This document shows, piece by piece, positions 38,720 to 49,703 of a stretch of DNA of 64,000 nt; position 1 is the stretch's first letter; each line of letters begins with the position of its first letter. The position numbers and the translations under genes are program-made. The DNA comes from Brevibacterium renqingii. Its GTDB lineage: Bacteria; Actinomycetota; Actinomycetes; Actinomycetales; Brevibacteriaceae. The stretch is from positions 218,333 through 282,332 of the forward strand of contig NZ_JADBHF010000003.1 in the NCBI RefSeq assembly GCF_017808105.1, given 5' to 3'. The notes below the pieces were generated by a model. It ran no database searches. It was not told where the DNA came from and saw only the letters and a program-made list of their open reading frames with translations.

Positions 38720-40362
38720 CCTCCCAACTGACCTTCCACACCGCCTCGAAGCATCACCTCCTCGTCGAATGCACCGACCTGGCCACGACGATGGCGCTGC
38801 ACCGCAGCCTCGAAGCCGCAGAACTGCCCGGCGTCGTCGAACTCGTTCCGGCAGCGCGCACCGTGCTCATCAGCTTCGACCCCGCACGCACCCGGGCGGC
38901 TTCACTCGCGGAGGCCATCCGCGAGCTCGGGCACACCGAGTCGACGACCGATGACGCCCGAGCGGTCACCATCGATGTCCGCTACGACGGAGAGGACCTC
39001 GCCGAGGTCGCCGACCTCCTCTCCGTCTCCCCCGCCGAGGTGATCACCCGCCACCAGGCCGCGACCTGGCAGGTCGCGTTCGCCGGGTTCGCCCCCGGGT
39101 TCGGCTACCTCGCCGGGGACGATGAGCTCTTCGAGGTTCCCCGCCGTCCCTCCCCGCGCACCCGCGTGCCCGTGGGCGCCGTCGCCCTGGCCGGGGAATT
39201 CACCGGTGTCTACCCGCGGTCCTCGCCCGGCGGCTGGCAGCTCATCGGCCGCACCGAGGCGACTCTGTGGGATCTCGACCGGCAGCCGCCCGCGCTGTTC
39301 GTGCCGGGGACGATCGTGAAGTTCAACGACGCCGGTCGGGAATCCCTGCACCTCGGTGCAGGACCGGGATCAGACGAGGCGACGGCTGAGGAGGAGAGCT
39401 CGGAGCCCGCGGCGACGCAGGAAGCCGATTCTGCCGCGGAGCCCAGCACACCGCCCCGTGCTCTCGAGGTCCTCCGGCCCGGCCTGCAGCTGCTCGTCGA
39501 GGACCTCGGGCGTCCGGGCTTCGCCTCGATGGGCGTCTCCGGCGCCGGCGCTGCCGACCGCTCCGCGCTCATTGCCGCCAACCGGCTGGTCGGCAACGCC
39601 GAGTCCGCGGCCGGGCTCGAAAGCTTCGGCGGCGGCGCGCTCCTGCGCCTCACCGGTGAGTCAGTGGCCGCCGTCACCGGCGCCGAAGGCACCGTCACCG
39701 TGACAGGGGCCGACGGGACTGTCCATCGCCCCTGCCTCGGCGAGGCCTTCGCCATCGCCGACGGAGACGAACTCGACCTCGGGAGCGCCGATCGGGGAAT
39801 CCGCCTGTATCTGGCCGTGCGCGGCGGGATCGACGTCGGCACGGCGCTCGGCAGCGGCTCCGCCGACACCCTCGCGGGACTCGGCCCTGCGGCGCTGGGG
39901 AAGGGCAGCCTCCTGCCCCTGCGCGATCCGCGGACCGCGCCCCACCTCGTCGACCCCCATGTCCCGCTGACGCACCGGGACCTGCCGCGGCCCGGGGACA
40001 CCGTGACCATGACGGTGACCCTGGGGCCCCGCGAAGACTGGTTCACCACGTCAGGAATCGACACACTGCTGGGCCAGGAGTGGACGGTCACGCATGAGTC
40101 CGACCGAGTCGGTCTGCGCCTGTCCGGTGACGTCCCATTGGAGCGGGCCCGGACCGGGGAGCTGCCCAGTGAGGGCGCGGTCACCGGCGCCCTCCAGGTC
40201 CCGCCGAACGGGCAGCCGGTCCTGTTCGGACCCGACCATCCGCTCACCGGCGGCTACCCGATCATCGCGAGCGTCGACGACCTCGACTTCGCCGCGCAGC
40301 TGCCGCCGGGAGTGAAGCTGCGCTTCACCACCTCGGCCACGACGACTGATAACGAAAGCTGA
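38716..40362 (+). CDS. pxpB-pxpC: Fused 5-oxoprolinase subunits B and C (KipI-KipA)
   Basis: Residues 1-215 are a PxpB/KipI (AHS1) domain, with [13 protein letters not shown] and [29 protein letters not shown] Glu/Ala-rich linker follows, then residues about 245-548 form PxpC/KipA (AHS2) with [19 protein letters not shown] and a C-terminal [13 protein letters not shown]. These domains also form the carboxyltransferase part of urea carboxylase. Separate in many bacteria, they are one 548-residue chain here. The stop is three bases before the biotin carboxylase start. Confidence 0.95.
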   Translation: MTSQLTFHTASKHHLLVECTDLATTMALHRSLEAAELPGVVELVPAARTVLISFDPARTRAASLAEAIRELGHTESTTDDARAVTIDVRYDGEDLAEVADLLSVSPAEVITRHQAATWQVAFAGFAPGFGYLAGDDELFEVPRRPSPRTRVPVGAVALAGEFTGVYPRSSPGGWQLIGRTEATLWDLDRQPPALFVPGTIVKFNDAGRESLHLGAGPGSDEATAEEESSEPAATQEADSAAEPSTPPRALEVLRPGLQLLVEDLGRPGFASMGVSGAGAADRSALIAANRLVGNAESAAGLESFGGGALLRLTGESVAAVTGAEGTVTVTGADGTVHRPCLGEAFAIADGDELDLGSADRGIRLYLAVRGGIDVGTALGSGSADTLAGLGPAALGKGSLLPLRDPRTAPHLVDPHVPLTHRDLPRPGDTVTMTVTLGPREDWFTTSGIDTLLGQEWTVTHESDRVGLRLSGDVPLERARTGELPSEGAVTGALQVPPNGQPVLFGPDHPLTGGYPIIASVDDLDFAAQLPPGVKLRFTTSATTTDNES

Positions 40363-40365
40363 ACC

Positions 40366-42117
<1,752 letters not shown>

Positions 42118-42189
42118 AGAGCTCGGGCCGCCTCGGTGCCGTCGCCGCTGCGCGGAATTCGCGCATTGGGGGCGGAGGCGAACTCCGAA

Positions 42190-42195
42190 TAGAGT
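42190..42195 (+). promoter_or_regulatory. -10 hexamer TAGAGT upstream of bcp
   Basis: An 18-base spacer separates it from a weak TTGGGG (42166-42171). A small ORF starts five bases downstream. Confidence 0.45.
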
Positions 42196-42200
42196 GGTGG

Positions 42201-42278
42201 GTGTCGTTGGTGCGACACTGCCATGGGCCGTGCGGTCCCGGCATGCCCGCCTCGCACCAGGAACACCGCCCACACTAG
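42201..42278 (+). CDS. Possible upstream ORF of bcp (25 residues)
   Basis: GTG 42201 lies five bases after TAGAGT and opens a 25-codon frame (MSLVRHCHGPCGPGMPASHQ then EHRPH) whose TAG stop abuts the bcp ribosome site AAGGAG. The His- and Cys-containing peptide may couple or sense translation into the peroxiredoxin gene. It is unproven and has no homologue I know. Confidence 0.3.
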   Translation: MSLVRHCHGPCGPGMPASHQEHRPH

Positions 42279-42289
42279 AAGGAGCATCC

Positions 42290-42763
42290 ATGCCACGTCT
42301 GTCAGTCGGCGACACCGCCCCGGACTTCACGCTCGTCAACCAGGACGGGAAGTCGGTCAGCCTCAGCGACTACAAGGGCCAGCGCGTCGTCGTCTACTTC
42401 TACCCCGCGGCCATGACTCCGGGCTGCACGACCGAGGCCTGCGACTTCCGCGATTCGCTCTCGGCGCTCAAGGCCGCCGGTCTCGTCGTCCTCGGCATCT
42501 CCCCGGACAAGCCGGAGAAGCTGCAGAAGTTCATCGAGAAGGAGGGCTTGAACTTCGATCTGCTCTCGGATGAGGACAAGACCATGATGGAAGAATGGGG
42601 TGCCTTCGGCGAGAAGAAGAACTACGGCAAGGTCGTCCAGGGCGTCATCCGCTCGACCGTCGTCGTCGATGCCGAGGGCAAGGTCGAACTCGCCCAGTAC
42701 AACGTCAAGGCCACCGGCCACGTCGCCCGCGTGCGCAAGGCGCTGGGGATCGACGCGGCCTGA
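42290..42763 (+). CDS. bcp: Thioredoxin-dependent peroxiredoxin Bcp (PrxQ)
   Basis: Bcp reduces hydrogen peroxide and organic hydroperoxides. The 157-residue protein has peroxidatic Cys46 in YPAAMTPGCTTEACDFRD and resolving Cys51 five residues on, typical of PrxQ. ATG 42290 has AAGGAG spaced six to seven bases. The gene is flanked by the pxp operon and tRNA-Leu. Confidence 0.96.
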   Translation: MPRLSVGDTAPDFTLVNQDGKSVSLSDYKGQRVVVYFYPAAMTPGCTTEACDFRDSLSALKAAGLVVLGISPDKPEKLQKFIEKEGLNFDLLSDEDKTMMEEWGAFGEKKNYGKVVQGVIRSTVVVDAEGKVELAQYNVKATGHVARVRKALGIDAA

Positions 42764-42868
42764 ACCGAGCCATCGGATTCACGGGTCTTCCACCGCTCCT
42801 GAGCGTTTTCAGCATCGCGACGGCGCCCTGCTAGTCTTGAGGGCGTCGCGGCCGAGTGAGGCCGCCTG

Positions 42869-42950
<82 letters not shown>

Positions 42951-42960
42951 CAGATCGACG

Positions 42961-43006
42961 ACAGCCCTTCACCAGTCCCGTGCGGGTCGAGGTGGAGGGC
43001 TGTTTC
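42961..43006 (+). terminator. Terminator after tRNA-Leu
   Basis: Arms ACAGCCCTTCACC (42961-42973) and GGTGGAGGGCTGT (42991-43003) pair; the loop holds a small CCCG/CGGG hairpin and TTCG follows. Confidence 0.7.
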
Positions 43007-43026
43007 GTCCGCACGGCACCTTGCGG

Positions 43027-43656
43027 TCAGCCGCCAGAGCCCACCTCCTGCCGCAGGCCCTTGATCAGCGCTGTCAGACCGAGTTCGAATGCTGCCGCGG
43101 CCGATGAGGACTCGGCGAAGCGCGGATCGAGGGCCGCACGGATCTCGGAGAACCGTGTGTCAGCAGAGTCCTGGGTGATGAGATCGTCGGGGGCGATGAT
43201 GTCGAGGGCAGAGCCGAGGACATGGGCTTCGACCGTGCGCATGACGGCCACGGTCCGCGACTCCGGCCAACCGCCTCGGCGCAGGCCGTCGACCACCGCG
43301 TCATACATCTGATAGGTCGAGAGATCACCGATCGATGTCGTCGCGAGCAGCCGGATGAGGTTCGGATGGGCGGCGAAGGCACGCAGATACGATCGTGCCC
43401 ACGACTCGAGCGCCACATCCCAGGGCACCGCGTCCGCCGAGGTGGACGACGCGGCGAACGCACTGACATCGATGTCGGCGACGATGCGGGCGCGCATGAG
43501 TTCGATGAGCTCGGCACGACCGGACACATGGTTGTACAGCGAGGACACCTGCCGATCGACACGTGCTGCGAGCGTGCGCATGGACAGCACCTCGGAGCCC
43601 TCCTCGTCGACGAGGGCGAGCGCGGCGGACACGAGCCGCTCCTGATCGAGTCGCAT
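43027..43656 (-). CDS. TetR-family regulator
   Basis: The 209-residue repressor has an N-terminal HTH (SMRTLAARVDRQVSSLYNHVSGRAEL) followed by a ligand domain like TetR_C (LATTSIGDLSTYQMYDAVV). ATG 43656 follows GAGGGCC. It is divergent from an amidohydrolase-permease operon, with a near-perfect 19-bp palindrome in the shared intergenic region. It probably represses the operon until the operon's substrate, likely an amide or amino-acid derivative, is present. Confidence 0.93.
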   Translation of the reverse strand: MRLDQERLVSAALALVDEEGSEVLSMRTLAARVDRQVSSLYNHVSGRAELIELMRARIVADIDVSAFAASSTSADAVPWDVALESWARSYLRAFAAHPNLIRLLATTSIGDLSTYQMYDAVVDGLRRGGWPESRTVAVMRTVEAHVLGSALDIIAPDDLITQDSADTRFSEIRAALDPRFAESSSAAAAFELGLTALIKGLRQEVGSGG

Positions 43657-43736
43657 GTCGGCCCTCGCTTCCCTTGCTGCCTGCTGCCGCTGCTTTCCGT
43701 ATTTCCGTTAGGAGTGTATCGTGTTGCTCGCCACAC

Positions 43737-43755
43737 ATACGAACAGTGTTCGTAT
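43737..43755 (+). promoter_or_regulatory. TetR operator
   Basis: ATACGAACA-G-TGTTCGTAT is a perfect 9-1-9 dyad between the divergent TetR and amidohydrolase genes. Confidence 0.7.
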
Positions 43756-43804
43756 CCGGATGAACGGCACTGACAGATCGCAGCGAAGCGGGAGCAGGAA
43801 CGAA

Positions 43805-45448
43805 TTGACGACGACGCATTTCCACAACGGCACCATCTGGCTCGGACCCGGGGCCGAGGCCTCCGATTCCCTTCTCATCCGCGACGGAGTCATCGTCGCC
43901 GTCGGCACCGCCGAAGTGAATCGTCACCTGGCCTCCCGGGCGACCGGTGAGGCCGCACCCGAGCTCGTCGATCTCGACGGCGGCTTCCTGATGCCGTCCT
44001 TCGGCGATGGACACGCCCATCCGATCTTCGGCGGGATGGAAGCGGAAGGACCGCAGGTGCGTTCGTGCTCGAGCGTCGACGAGATAGTCGCAGAGGTCCG
44101 CCGCTACGCCGAAGCCCATCCCGACGACGAGTGGATCACCGGAGCCTCCTATGACGGCAGCCTCGTGGAAGGCGGGCTCTTCGACGCCCGCTGGCTCGAT
44201 GAGGCCGTGGCCGACCGTCCGGTCGTCCTCCGCGCCTGGGACTATCACACCGTCTGGTGCAACTCCCGGGCTCTCGCACTCGCCGGGATCACTGCCGAGA
44301 CTCCCGAACCCGAGCTGGGAGAGATTCCGCGCCGCGACGACGGCTCCCCCTTGGGCACGCTGCGCGAATGGGGCGCGGTCGACCTCGTCGACGCAGTGCA
44401 ACCACCCCATGACGAATCCGTCCGTCTGCGGGCACTGGAACTCGCAGCCGACTACTACCTCGCCCGAGGCGTCACCTGGGTTCAGGACGCCTGGGTCGAA
44501 CCGGCCGATGTCGAGACCTACCTGTCCGCCTCGGAGCAGCAGCGCCTCAAGCTGCGTTTCAACCTCGCGTTCTACGCCGATCCCCGCCGCTTCACCCGGC
44601 AGCTGCCCGAGATGGTCCGCGCCCGTGACCGCGTCACAGCACTCGATGACCCGCTGCTGAGCGCGAATACCGTGAAGTTCTTCGCCGACGGAGTCGTCGA
44701 GAACGAGACCGGAGCACTGCTCGAACCGTACTGTTCGTCCCTGCACAACCACGGTCTGCGCGTCTGGGAGGGCGAGTCCCTGGCCGATGCGGTTCGCGCC
44801 GCTGACGCCGAGGGATTCCAGGTCCACATCCATGCGATCGGCGACGCCGCAGTCAGGCAGGCGCTCGATGCCATCGAAGCGGCCATTGCGCAGAACGGGC
44901 CGCGCGATCGTCGCCCGGTCATCGCGCATGCCCAGCTCGTCGACTCGGCCGACCTCACCCGCTTCGCCGAGCTCGGCGTCATCGCCAATATGCAGCCCCT
45001 GTGGGCACAGCTCGACGATCTCATGACCGTGCTCACCGTGCCCCGCCTCGGCGAAGAACGTGCGAGAACCCAGTATCGGATGCGCAGCATCCTCGACGAC
45101 GGCGGTCGCCTCTCCTTCGGTTCGGACTGGCCGTGCACCTCGGGGGATCCCGTCGAGGGTCTGGCTATCGCAGTCAGCCGGCAGAACGAGGACGGCGAGC
45201 CCGCGGGCGGCTGGACGCCGGACGAGATCCTCGACATCGACCGCTCACTCGAGGCGTACTCGGCCACTGTCGCCCACCAGGCCTTCGCCGACCGCTCCCC
45301 CGCCCCCTGGGGAGAGATCAGCCCCGGGGCGAGCGCCGACCTCATCGTCTTCGCCCGTGACCCGCGGGAACTCGCACCTCGTGAGCTCGCGCTCGCATCC
45401 GTGCGCAGCACCTACCTCCGCGGCGTCGCCGTGCAGACCGGAGACTGA
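43805..45448 (+). CDS. YtcJ-type metal-dependent amidohydrolase
   Basis: This 547-residue amidohydrolase-3 family enzyme has the N-terminal metal HxH in FGDGHAHPIFGG, YDGSLVEGGLFDARWLD, the middle HIHAIGDAAV motif and the C-terminal metal Asp in SFGSDWPC. Members hydrolyse amides, formamides or exo-enol products; the substrate is unknown. I used TTG 43805, which follows GGAGCAGGAA and gives a natural FHNGTIWLG N-terminus. ATG 43760 is possible but sits five bases from the operator. The permease gene follows by 15 bases. Confidence 0.9.
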   Translation: MTTTHFHNGTIWLGPGAEASDSLLIRDGVIVAVGTAEVNRHLASRATGEAAPELVDLDGGFLMPSFGDGHAHPIFGGMEAEGPQVRSCSSVDEIVAEVRRYAEAHPDDEWITGASYDGSLVEGGLFDARWLDEAVADRPVVLRAWDYHTVWCNSRALALAGITAETPEPELGEIPRRDDGSPLGTLREWGAVDLVDAVQPPHDESVRLRALELAADYYLARGVTWVQDAWVEPADVETYLSASEQQRLKLRFNLAFYADPRRFTRQLPEMVRARDRVTALDDPLLSANTVKFFADGVVENETGALLEPYCSSLHNHGLRVWEGESLADAVRAADAEGFQVHIHAIGDAAVRQALDAIEAAIAQNGPRDRRPVIAHAQLVDSADLTRFAELGVIANMQPLWAQLDDLMTVLTVPRLGEERARTQYRMRSILDDGGRLSFGSDWPCTSGDPVEGLAIAVSRQNEDGEPAGGWTPDEILDIDRSLEAYSATVAHQAFADRSPAPWGEISPGASADLIVFARDPRELAPRELALASVRSTYLRGVAVQTGD

Positions 45449-45463
45449 GCCGAAAGGACCGTC

Positions 45464-46822
45464 ATGCCCCATCAGCAGAGCAGCACCACGGCCGCGGGCG
45501 GAGACACTGAGCTCAAACGCGCCCTCGGGGTGCCCTCCCTCGTCTTCTTCGGCCTCGTCTACATGGTCCCTCTGACGATCTTCACGACCTACGGGATCGT
45601 CACCCAGGTCACGGGCGGACGAGTGCCTGCCGCCTATGTCGTCACCTTGCTGGCCATGGTCTTCACCGCCCGGTCGTATGCGAGGATGGCCGCGGCGATG
45701 CCCTTCGCGGGCTCTGCGTACACGTATACGCAGAAGAGCTTCGGCGCCGGCATCGGCTTCGTCGCCGGCTGGGCGCTGCTCCTGGACTACCTGTTCCTGC
45801 CGATGATCAACTACCTCGTCATCGGCATCTACCTGTCTGCCGCGTTCCCGATGATTCCCGCGTGGGTGTTCGTGCTCACGGCGATCGGCCTCGTCACGGT
45901 CCTCAATGTCATCGGCATCGTCTCCGTGGCCCGGGCGAACATCGTCATCATCGCCGCTCAGGCGATCTTCATCGTCACTTTCGCCGCACTCGGCATCTCG
46001 TCGATGACCGGAGCCGGAACGGTCGATCTCGCCGCCCCATTCACCGGCGACGGCACCGCGCCGGGATTCGACAGCGTCATGGCCGGTGCCGCGATCCTGT
46101 GTCTGTCGTTCCTCGGCTTCGACGCGGTCTCGACCCTCTCCGAGGAGGCGAAGGAACCGAAGCGCACCGTGCCGCGAGCGATCGTCATCGCGACGATCAC
46201 CGGCGGCCTCATCTACATCGTGCTGTCCTACCTCGCGCAGCTGGTCTATCCGTCGAATGACTTCGCCGATGTCGACTCCGGCGCCCTGGACGTCATGGCC
46301 GCCGCCGGCGGCGAATTCCTCACCATCTTCTTCACAGCCGCCTATGTCGCCGGCGCCTGCGGTTCGGCACTGACCTCGCAAGCTTCGGTCTCGCGCATCC
46401 TCTTCGCCATGGGCCGCGACGGCGTGCTGCCGAAGAGCTTCTTCGGACGGCTCTCACCGCGGTTCCACACTCCGGTGCTCGCCACTCTCTGCGTCGGCGT
46501 GGTCTCGCTGCTTGCACTGGCAGTCGACCTCGGCTTCATCTCGGAGATGGTGAGCTTCGGTGCGCTCATCGCGTTCTCCGCGGTCAACCTCTCGGTCATC
46601 AAGCACTTCATCATCGACGAGAAGCACCGGGGCGGCGACGCGATCCTCAGTTCCCTCGTGCTGCCGGGGATCGGGTTCTGCCTCACCCTGTGGCTGTGGA
46701 CGAGCCTGTCACCGCGGACGCTTCTCATCGGCGTGATCTGGCTCCTCCTCGGTGTCGCCTACCTCGCGTTCGTCACCCGCGGTTTCCGCCGCCCGACTCC
46801 GATGCTCGACCTGACCGAGTAA
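45464..46822 (+). CDS. APC-family amino acid permease
   Basis: The 452-residue protein has 12 membrane segments and the APC signature: VPSLVFFGLVYMVPLTIFTTYGIV, a FAGSAYTYTQKSFG segment in helix 3, and FDAVSTLSEEAKEPKRTVPRA after helix 6. It is downstream of the amidohydrolase with an AAAGGA site and shares TetR control, so it probably brings in the amidohydrolase substrate or a product amine/amino acid. Confidence 0.94.
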   Translation: MPHQQSSTTAAGGDTELKRALGVPSLVFFGLVYMVPLTIFTTYGIVTQVTGGRVPAAYVVTLLAMVFTARSYARMAAAMPFAGSAYTYTQKSFGAGIGFVAGWALLLDYLFLPMINYLVIGIYLSAAFPMIPAWVFVLTAIGLVTVLNVIGIVSVARANIVIIAAQAIFIVTFAALGISSMTGAGTVDLAAPFTGDGTAPGFDSVMAGAAILCLSFLGFDAVSTLSEEAKEPKRTVPRAIVIATITGGLIYIVLSYLAQLVYPSNDFADVDSGALDVMAAAGGEFLTIFFTAAYVAGACGSALTSQASVSRILFAMGRDGVLPKSFFGRLSPRFHTPVLATLCVGVVSLLALAVDLGFISEMVSFGALIAFSAVNLSVIKHFIIDEKHRGGDAILSSLVLPGIGFCLTLWLWTSLSPRTLLIGVIWLLLGVAYLAFVTRGFRRPTPMLDLTE

Positions 46823-46924
46823 ACGACCCCACCGGCACAGCGCCCGGCCCGGACAGGGACCGGTGCCGCAGCCTGCCCGGAAGGCGAGGAGCGGTTCATC
46901 TCTGACCGTGCCATACCTCGCCTC

Positions 46925-46953
46925 TTGTAATAGTGTGTGACACACACTATTGT
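46925..46953 (+). promoter_or_regulatory. PadR promoter with operator between -35 and -10
   Basis: TTGTAA (46925-46930), a 17-base spacer and TATTGT (46948-46953). The spacer is almost filled by a perfect dyad: AATAGTGTGTG (46929-46939), A, CACACACTATT (46941-46951). ATG 46961 lies seven bases after the -10 element. Confidence 0.8.
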
Positions 46954-46960
46954 GTGGTGC

Positions 46961-47308
46961 ATGGACGAGGATGCAGAGAAAGCACTGGCCACCCACGAAC
47001 AGGAATTGCGCCGCGGCACCGTGGTCTTCGCCAGCCTCGTCGCCTGCCGCCGACCCCAGTACGGCTACTCACTGCTGACCACGCTCACCGAGGCCGGCAT
47101 TCCCACCGAGGCCAATACCCTCTACCCCCTGCTGAGGCGCCTCGAGAAGCAGGGCCTGCTCTCAGCCGTTTGGAACACCGAACAGGCCCGCCCCCGCAAG
47201 TACTACACCGTCACAGACAGCGGCGCCGAAGTCGCCGCCGCACTCCACACGCACTGGCTGGACCTCGATTCCAGCATCACGAAACTCTGGAAGGACGGCA
47301 CACCATGA
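46961..47308 (+). CDS. PadR-family regulator
   Basis: The 115-residue winged-helix protein has the PadR core: YGYSLLTTLTEAGIPTEANTLYPLLRRLEKQGLLSA and a wing RPRKYYTVTDSG. It is the short PadR type found before HAAS-domain membrane proteins. I used ATG 46961, behind the -10 element; the open frame reaches GTG 46937, which lies inside the operator. Its stop overlaps the next gene by four bases. Strong autoregulation is expected from the operator. Confidence 0.94.
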   Translation: MDEDAEKALATHEQELRRGTVVFASLVACRRPQYGYSLLTTLTEAGIPTEANTLYPLLRRLEKQGLLSAVWNTEQARPRKYYTVTDSGAEVAAALHTHWLDLDSSITKLWKDGTP

Positions 47309-48273
47309 CTGTGCTCACCGGCATCTACATCGACAACGTCATCCGCCATCTGCCCGAGGGCTCCCGCTCCGATATCGCCGCCGAGATCACCGCGACGATC
47401 AGCGATATGATCGATGACCGCCTCGGCGAGGATCCGCAGCCGAGTCCCGAACATACGGCCGCGGTCGAACGCGAGGTGCTCGAAGAACTCGGCGACCCCG
47501 CTGTGCTGTCGCGGGAGTATTCGAACTCGCCGCAGCACTTCATCGGCCCGAAGTCATATCCGCTCTTCCTCTGGACGCTGCGTTGGATCCTGCCCATCGT
47601 CGGTCTCATCGCCCTGCTCGACAACATCGTCGTCACCTTCGCCACCACGCCGCAGGCCCACCTCGGCGAAGCCATCGGACCCGCGATCGGCAACACCGTG
47701 ACCGCGCTGCTCACCGCCTTCGCCGTCATCACGATCCTCATCGGCCTCGGCGACCGCCGAGTCGACGACGATGCGCTCCCGCGCGTGCCCGGACGTCAGA
47801 AGGTCCCGTGGACGATCGATGACCTCGATCGCCGCGATATCCGCGGCAGGCAGACCCGCGCCGAGGCGGCCCTCGGGCTGGTCTTCATCCTCGCGCTGGC
47901 AGCCATCCCCTTCATTCCGACGACCCTGCTCTACGTCGGCCACCTCAACCGCGGTGGAACGTTCATCAATCCGGACCTCGGCACAGGCTGGCTGGTCGGC
48001 TATTGGGCCTTCCTCGCCCTCCTGGCCGCTGTCGAAATCGTCAGGTTCGTGACCGCCTCGACACGACCGACCGTGGCGATCATCGGCGGAATCATCGATG
48101 TGGCCATGGCCGTCTTCCTCACCGCCGCCATGCTCACTCAGCCGGTCTTCCACCCGGAGCTGACGAGCGCCTCGGGCGCCGAGGTGCAACAGGTCATCAC
48201 TGTCATCGCGATCTGGATCATCGTCGTCTGGGACCAGGTGAGCACCTGGCGGGTCATCCGCGGCTGGCGATGA
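47305..48273 (+). CDS. HAAS-domain membrane protein (PadR partner)
   Basis: This 322-residue protein begins with a cytoplasmic HAAS-type helical region (YIDNVIRHLPEGSRSDIAAEI, EVLEELGDPAVLSREY, residues 1-80), followed by about six to seven membrane segments. HAAS proteins are usually co-encoded with PadR regulators, as here; their biochemical function is not established. The gene starts in the padR stop (ATGA) and overlaps the convergent methyltransferase gene by 20 bases. Confidence 0.88.
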   Translation: MTVLTGIYIDNVIRHLPEGSRSDIAAEITATISDMIDDRLGEDPQPSPEHTAAVEREVLEELGDPAVLSREYSNSPQHFIGPKSYPLFLWTLRWILPIVGLIALLDNIVVTFATTPQAHLGEAIGPAIGNTVTALLTAFAVITILIGLGDRRVDDDALPRVPGRQKVPWTIDDLDRRDIRGRQTRAEAALGLVFILALAAIPFIPTTLLYVGHLNRGGTFINPDLGTGWLVGYWAFLALLAAVEIVRFVTASTRPTVAIIGGIIDVAMAVFLTAAMLTQPVFHPELTSASGAEVQQVITVIAIWIIVVWDQVSTWRVIRGWR

Positions 48274-49504
48274 CCGTGAACTTCTTGTTCCGCGCCAGCT
48301 GCTCGCTGTCGCCGATGATGGCCTCGAGTCGGCCGCGATAGCGCAGATGCGAGTTGAACACAGTGATCACGACTCCGCCGGGCGCCAGGTGCCTGGCCGC
48401 TGCGGCCATCATCGCCTCGGCGCTGTCGGTCTCGATCGCCGTGCCCTGGTGGAACGGCGGGTTGAGGAGAACGAGGTCGAATTCGCCCAGCCCCTTCAGC
48501 TCGGGGTCGGTGCTGTCGGCGGCGTCGGCGAGTCGGATGTCGACGTCGATGCCGTTGGCCTCTGCGGTGGCTCGCGCCGAGGCGACTGCCGCTCGAGAGA
48601 CGTCGAGTCCGGCACCGCGGGCGGCGCCGGTGGCCTGCATGACCGCGGTCAGCAGCCAGCCGTTCCCGCAGCCGAGGTCGAGCACGGAGCCGGGAGCGAA
48701 CTCGGAGTCCGGAGCAGCTTCCTCTCCGGTGCCAGAGGCCGTCAGCAGGCTCTGCACGGAGTCGAGCAGCAGAGCAGATCCTTCGTCCTTCCTGATCCCG
48801 GAGAAGCACGCACCATGCGCTCTGACCTCGAGGTCTCCGTTGCCGGGATGGGTGATGGTGCCGTGCTCGGGGAAACGGGAGAGGCTGGGGGTCGGCAGGG
48901 GGCGGCTGCCGATGATCATCCGATGCTTGCCGACTCCGGGAGAGACATCGACGCGGCCGAAACCGCGGGCGAGCTCCTTGTTCACCGCCCGCGACATCGC
49001 ATCGCTGCGTCCGATGACGATGATCGTCGTCACCGACGGGTGAAGCGTGGCGATGGTCTCGGCCAGGGCGTTCGTCGCCTTGGGCGCATTGACGACCGCC
49101 CAGGTCTCGTGGGGATCCTGACCGTCCTCGACGGGCGGGCTTCCGGTTTCGGCCGCGGTTTCGGCTACCTCGACGGTGTCTTCGACGGATCGCTCCTCGT
49201 CGATCCGGTCATGCCGGGTCTCGACCTCGGCGAGACGTCCCATCAGCGTCGTCTGCATGCCGTGGGCATCATCGACGACGATGATGCGCTGCGGTTGGCG
49301 GGCGACGGCCTCGGCGGGCACGAAGGTGCCCTGGGCGTCACGCCCGGAGACGTCGAGTTCGCCGGCGCGCCTGCCGAGGATGTAGTCGACGAGCATCCGC
49401 GCCTGCGGCAGCCCGGGCCGGTCGGCGAAGGACGGGAATTCGGCCAACAGCTTCCGACTGCGTTCGAGGGCGGCGGAGTCGCGAGAGAGCAGAGAAGCAG
49501 GCAT
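48254..49504 (-). CDS. RsmC/RlmG-like SAM-dependent methyltransferase
   Basis: The 416-residue protein has an N-terminal inactive-methyltransferase-like half and a C-terminal Rossmann domain with VLDLGCGNGW (about residue 272) and the catalytic LLNPPFHQG motif (about residue 340) of rRNA guanine-N2 methyltransferases such as RsmC and RlmG. A linker at residues 96-135 is acidic and variable. Target nucleotide cannot be named. ATG 49504 follows TAGACT by six bases; no ribosome site. Confidence 0.9.
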   Translation of the reverse strand: MPASLLSRDSAALERSRKLLAEFPSFADRPGLPQARMLVDYILGRRAGELDVSGRDAQGTFVPAEAVARQPQRIIVVDDAHGMQTTLMGRLAEVETRHDRIDEERSVEDTVEVAETAAETGSPPVEDGQDPHETWAVVNAPKATNALAETIATLHPSVTTIIVIGRSDAMSRAVNKELARGFGRVDVSPGVGKHRMIIGSRPLPTPSLSRFPEHGTITHPGNGDLEVRAHGACFSGIRKDEGSALLLDSVQSLLTASGTGEEAAPDSEFAPGSVLDLGCGNGWLLTAVMQATGAARGAGLDVSRAAVASARATAEANGIDVDIRLADAADSTDPELKGLGEFDLVLLNPPFHQGTAIETDSAEAMMAAAARHLAPGGVVITVFNSHLRYRGRLEAIIGDSEQLARNKKFTVIASRG

Positions 49505-49510
49505 CCGACC

Positions 49511-49516
49511 AGTCTA
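49511..49516 (-). promoter_or_regulatory. -10 hexamer TAGACT of the methyltransferase gene
   Basis: Six bases (GGTCGG) before ATG 49504. Confidence 0.6.
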
Positions 49517-49703
49517 GTGGGACTGCACCGCCGAGCTGCCTCCCATGAGCCTGACCGTGACCGAGCTCTCGGAGATCGCCCGGGAGACATCTCGACCGGA
49601 TCCGAAGATTTATCGCTCCGCGGACCGGACGGACACCCGTCGGACAAGGGCGGGTGTGCTACAAATTGAGGGAGCTTCGTCCAATGTCGCATCAGGAGAG
49701 ATC

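Noticed and set aside
43738..43754. Possible LexA/SOS box at the TetR operator
   Set aside because: The actinobacterial LexA site is CGAAC-4-GTTCG; here the spacer is three bases and the dyad extends beyond it, so TetR is the better owner.
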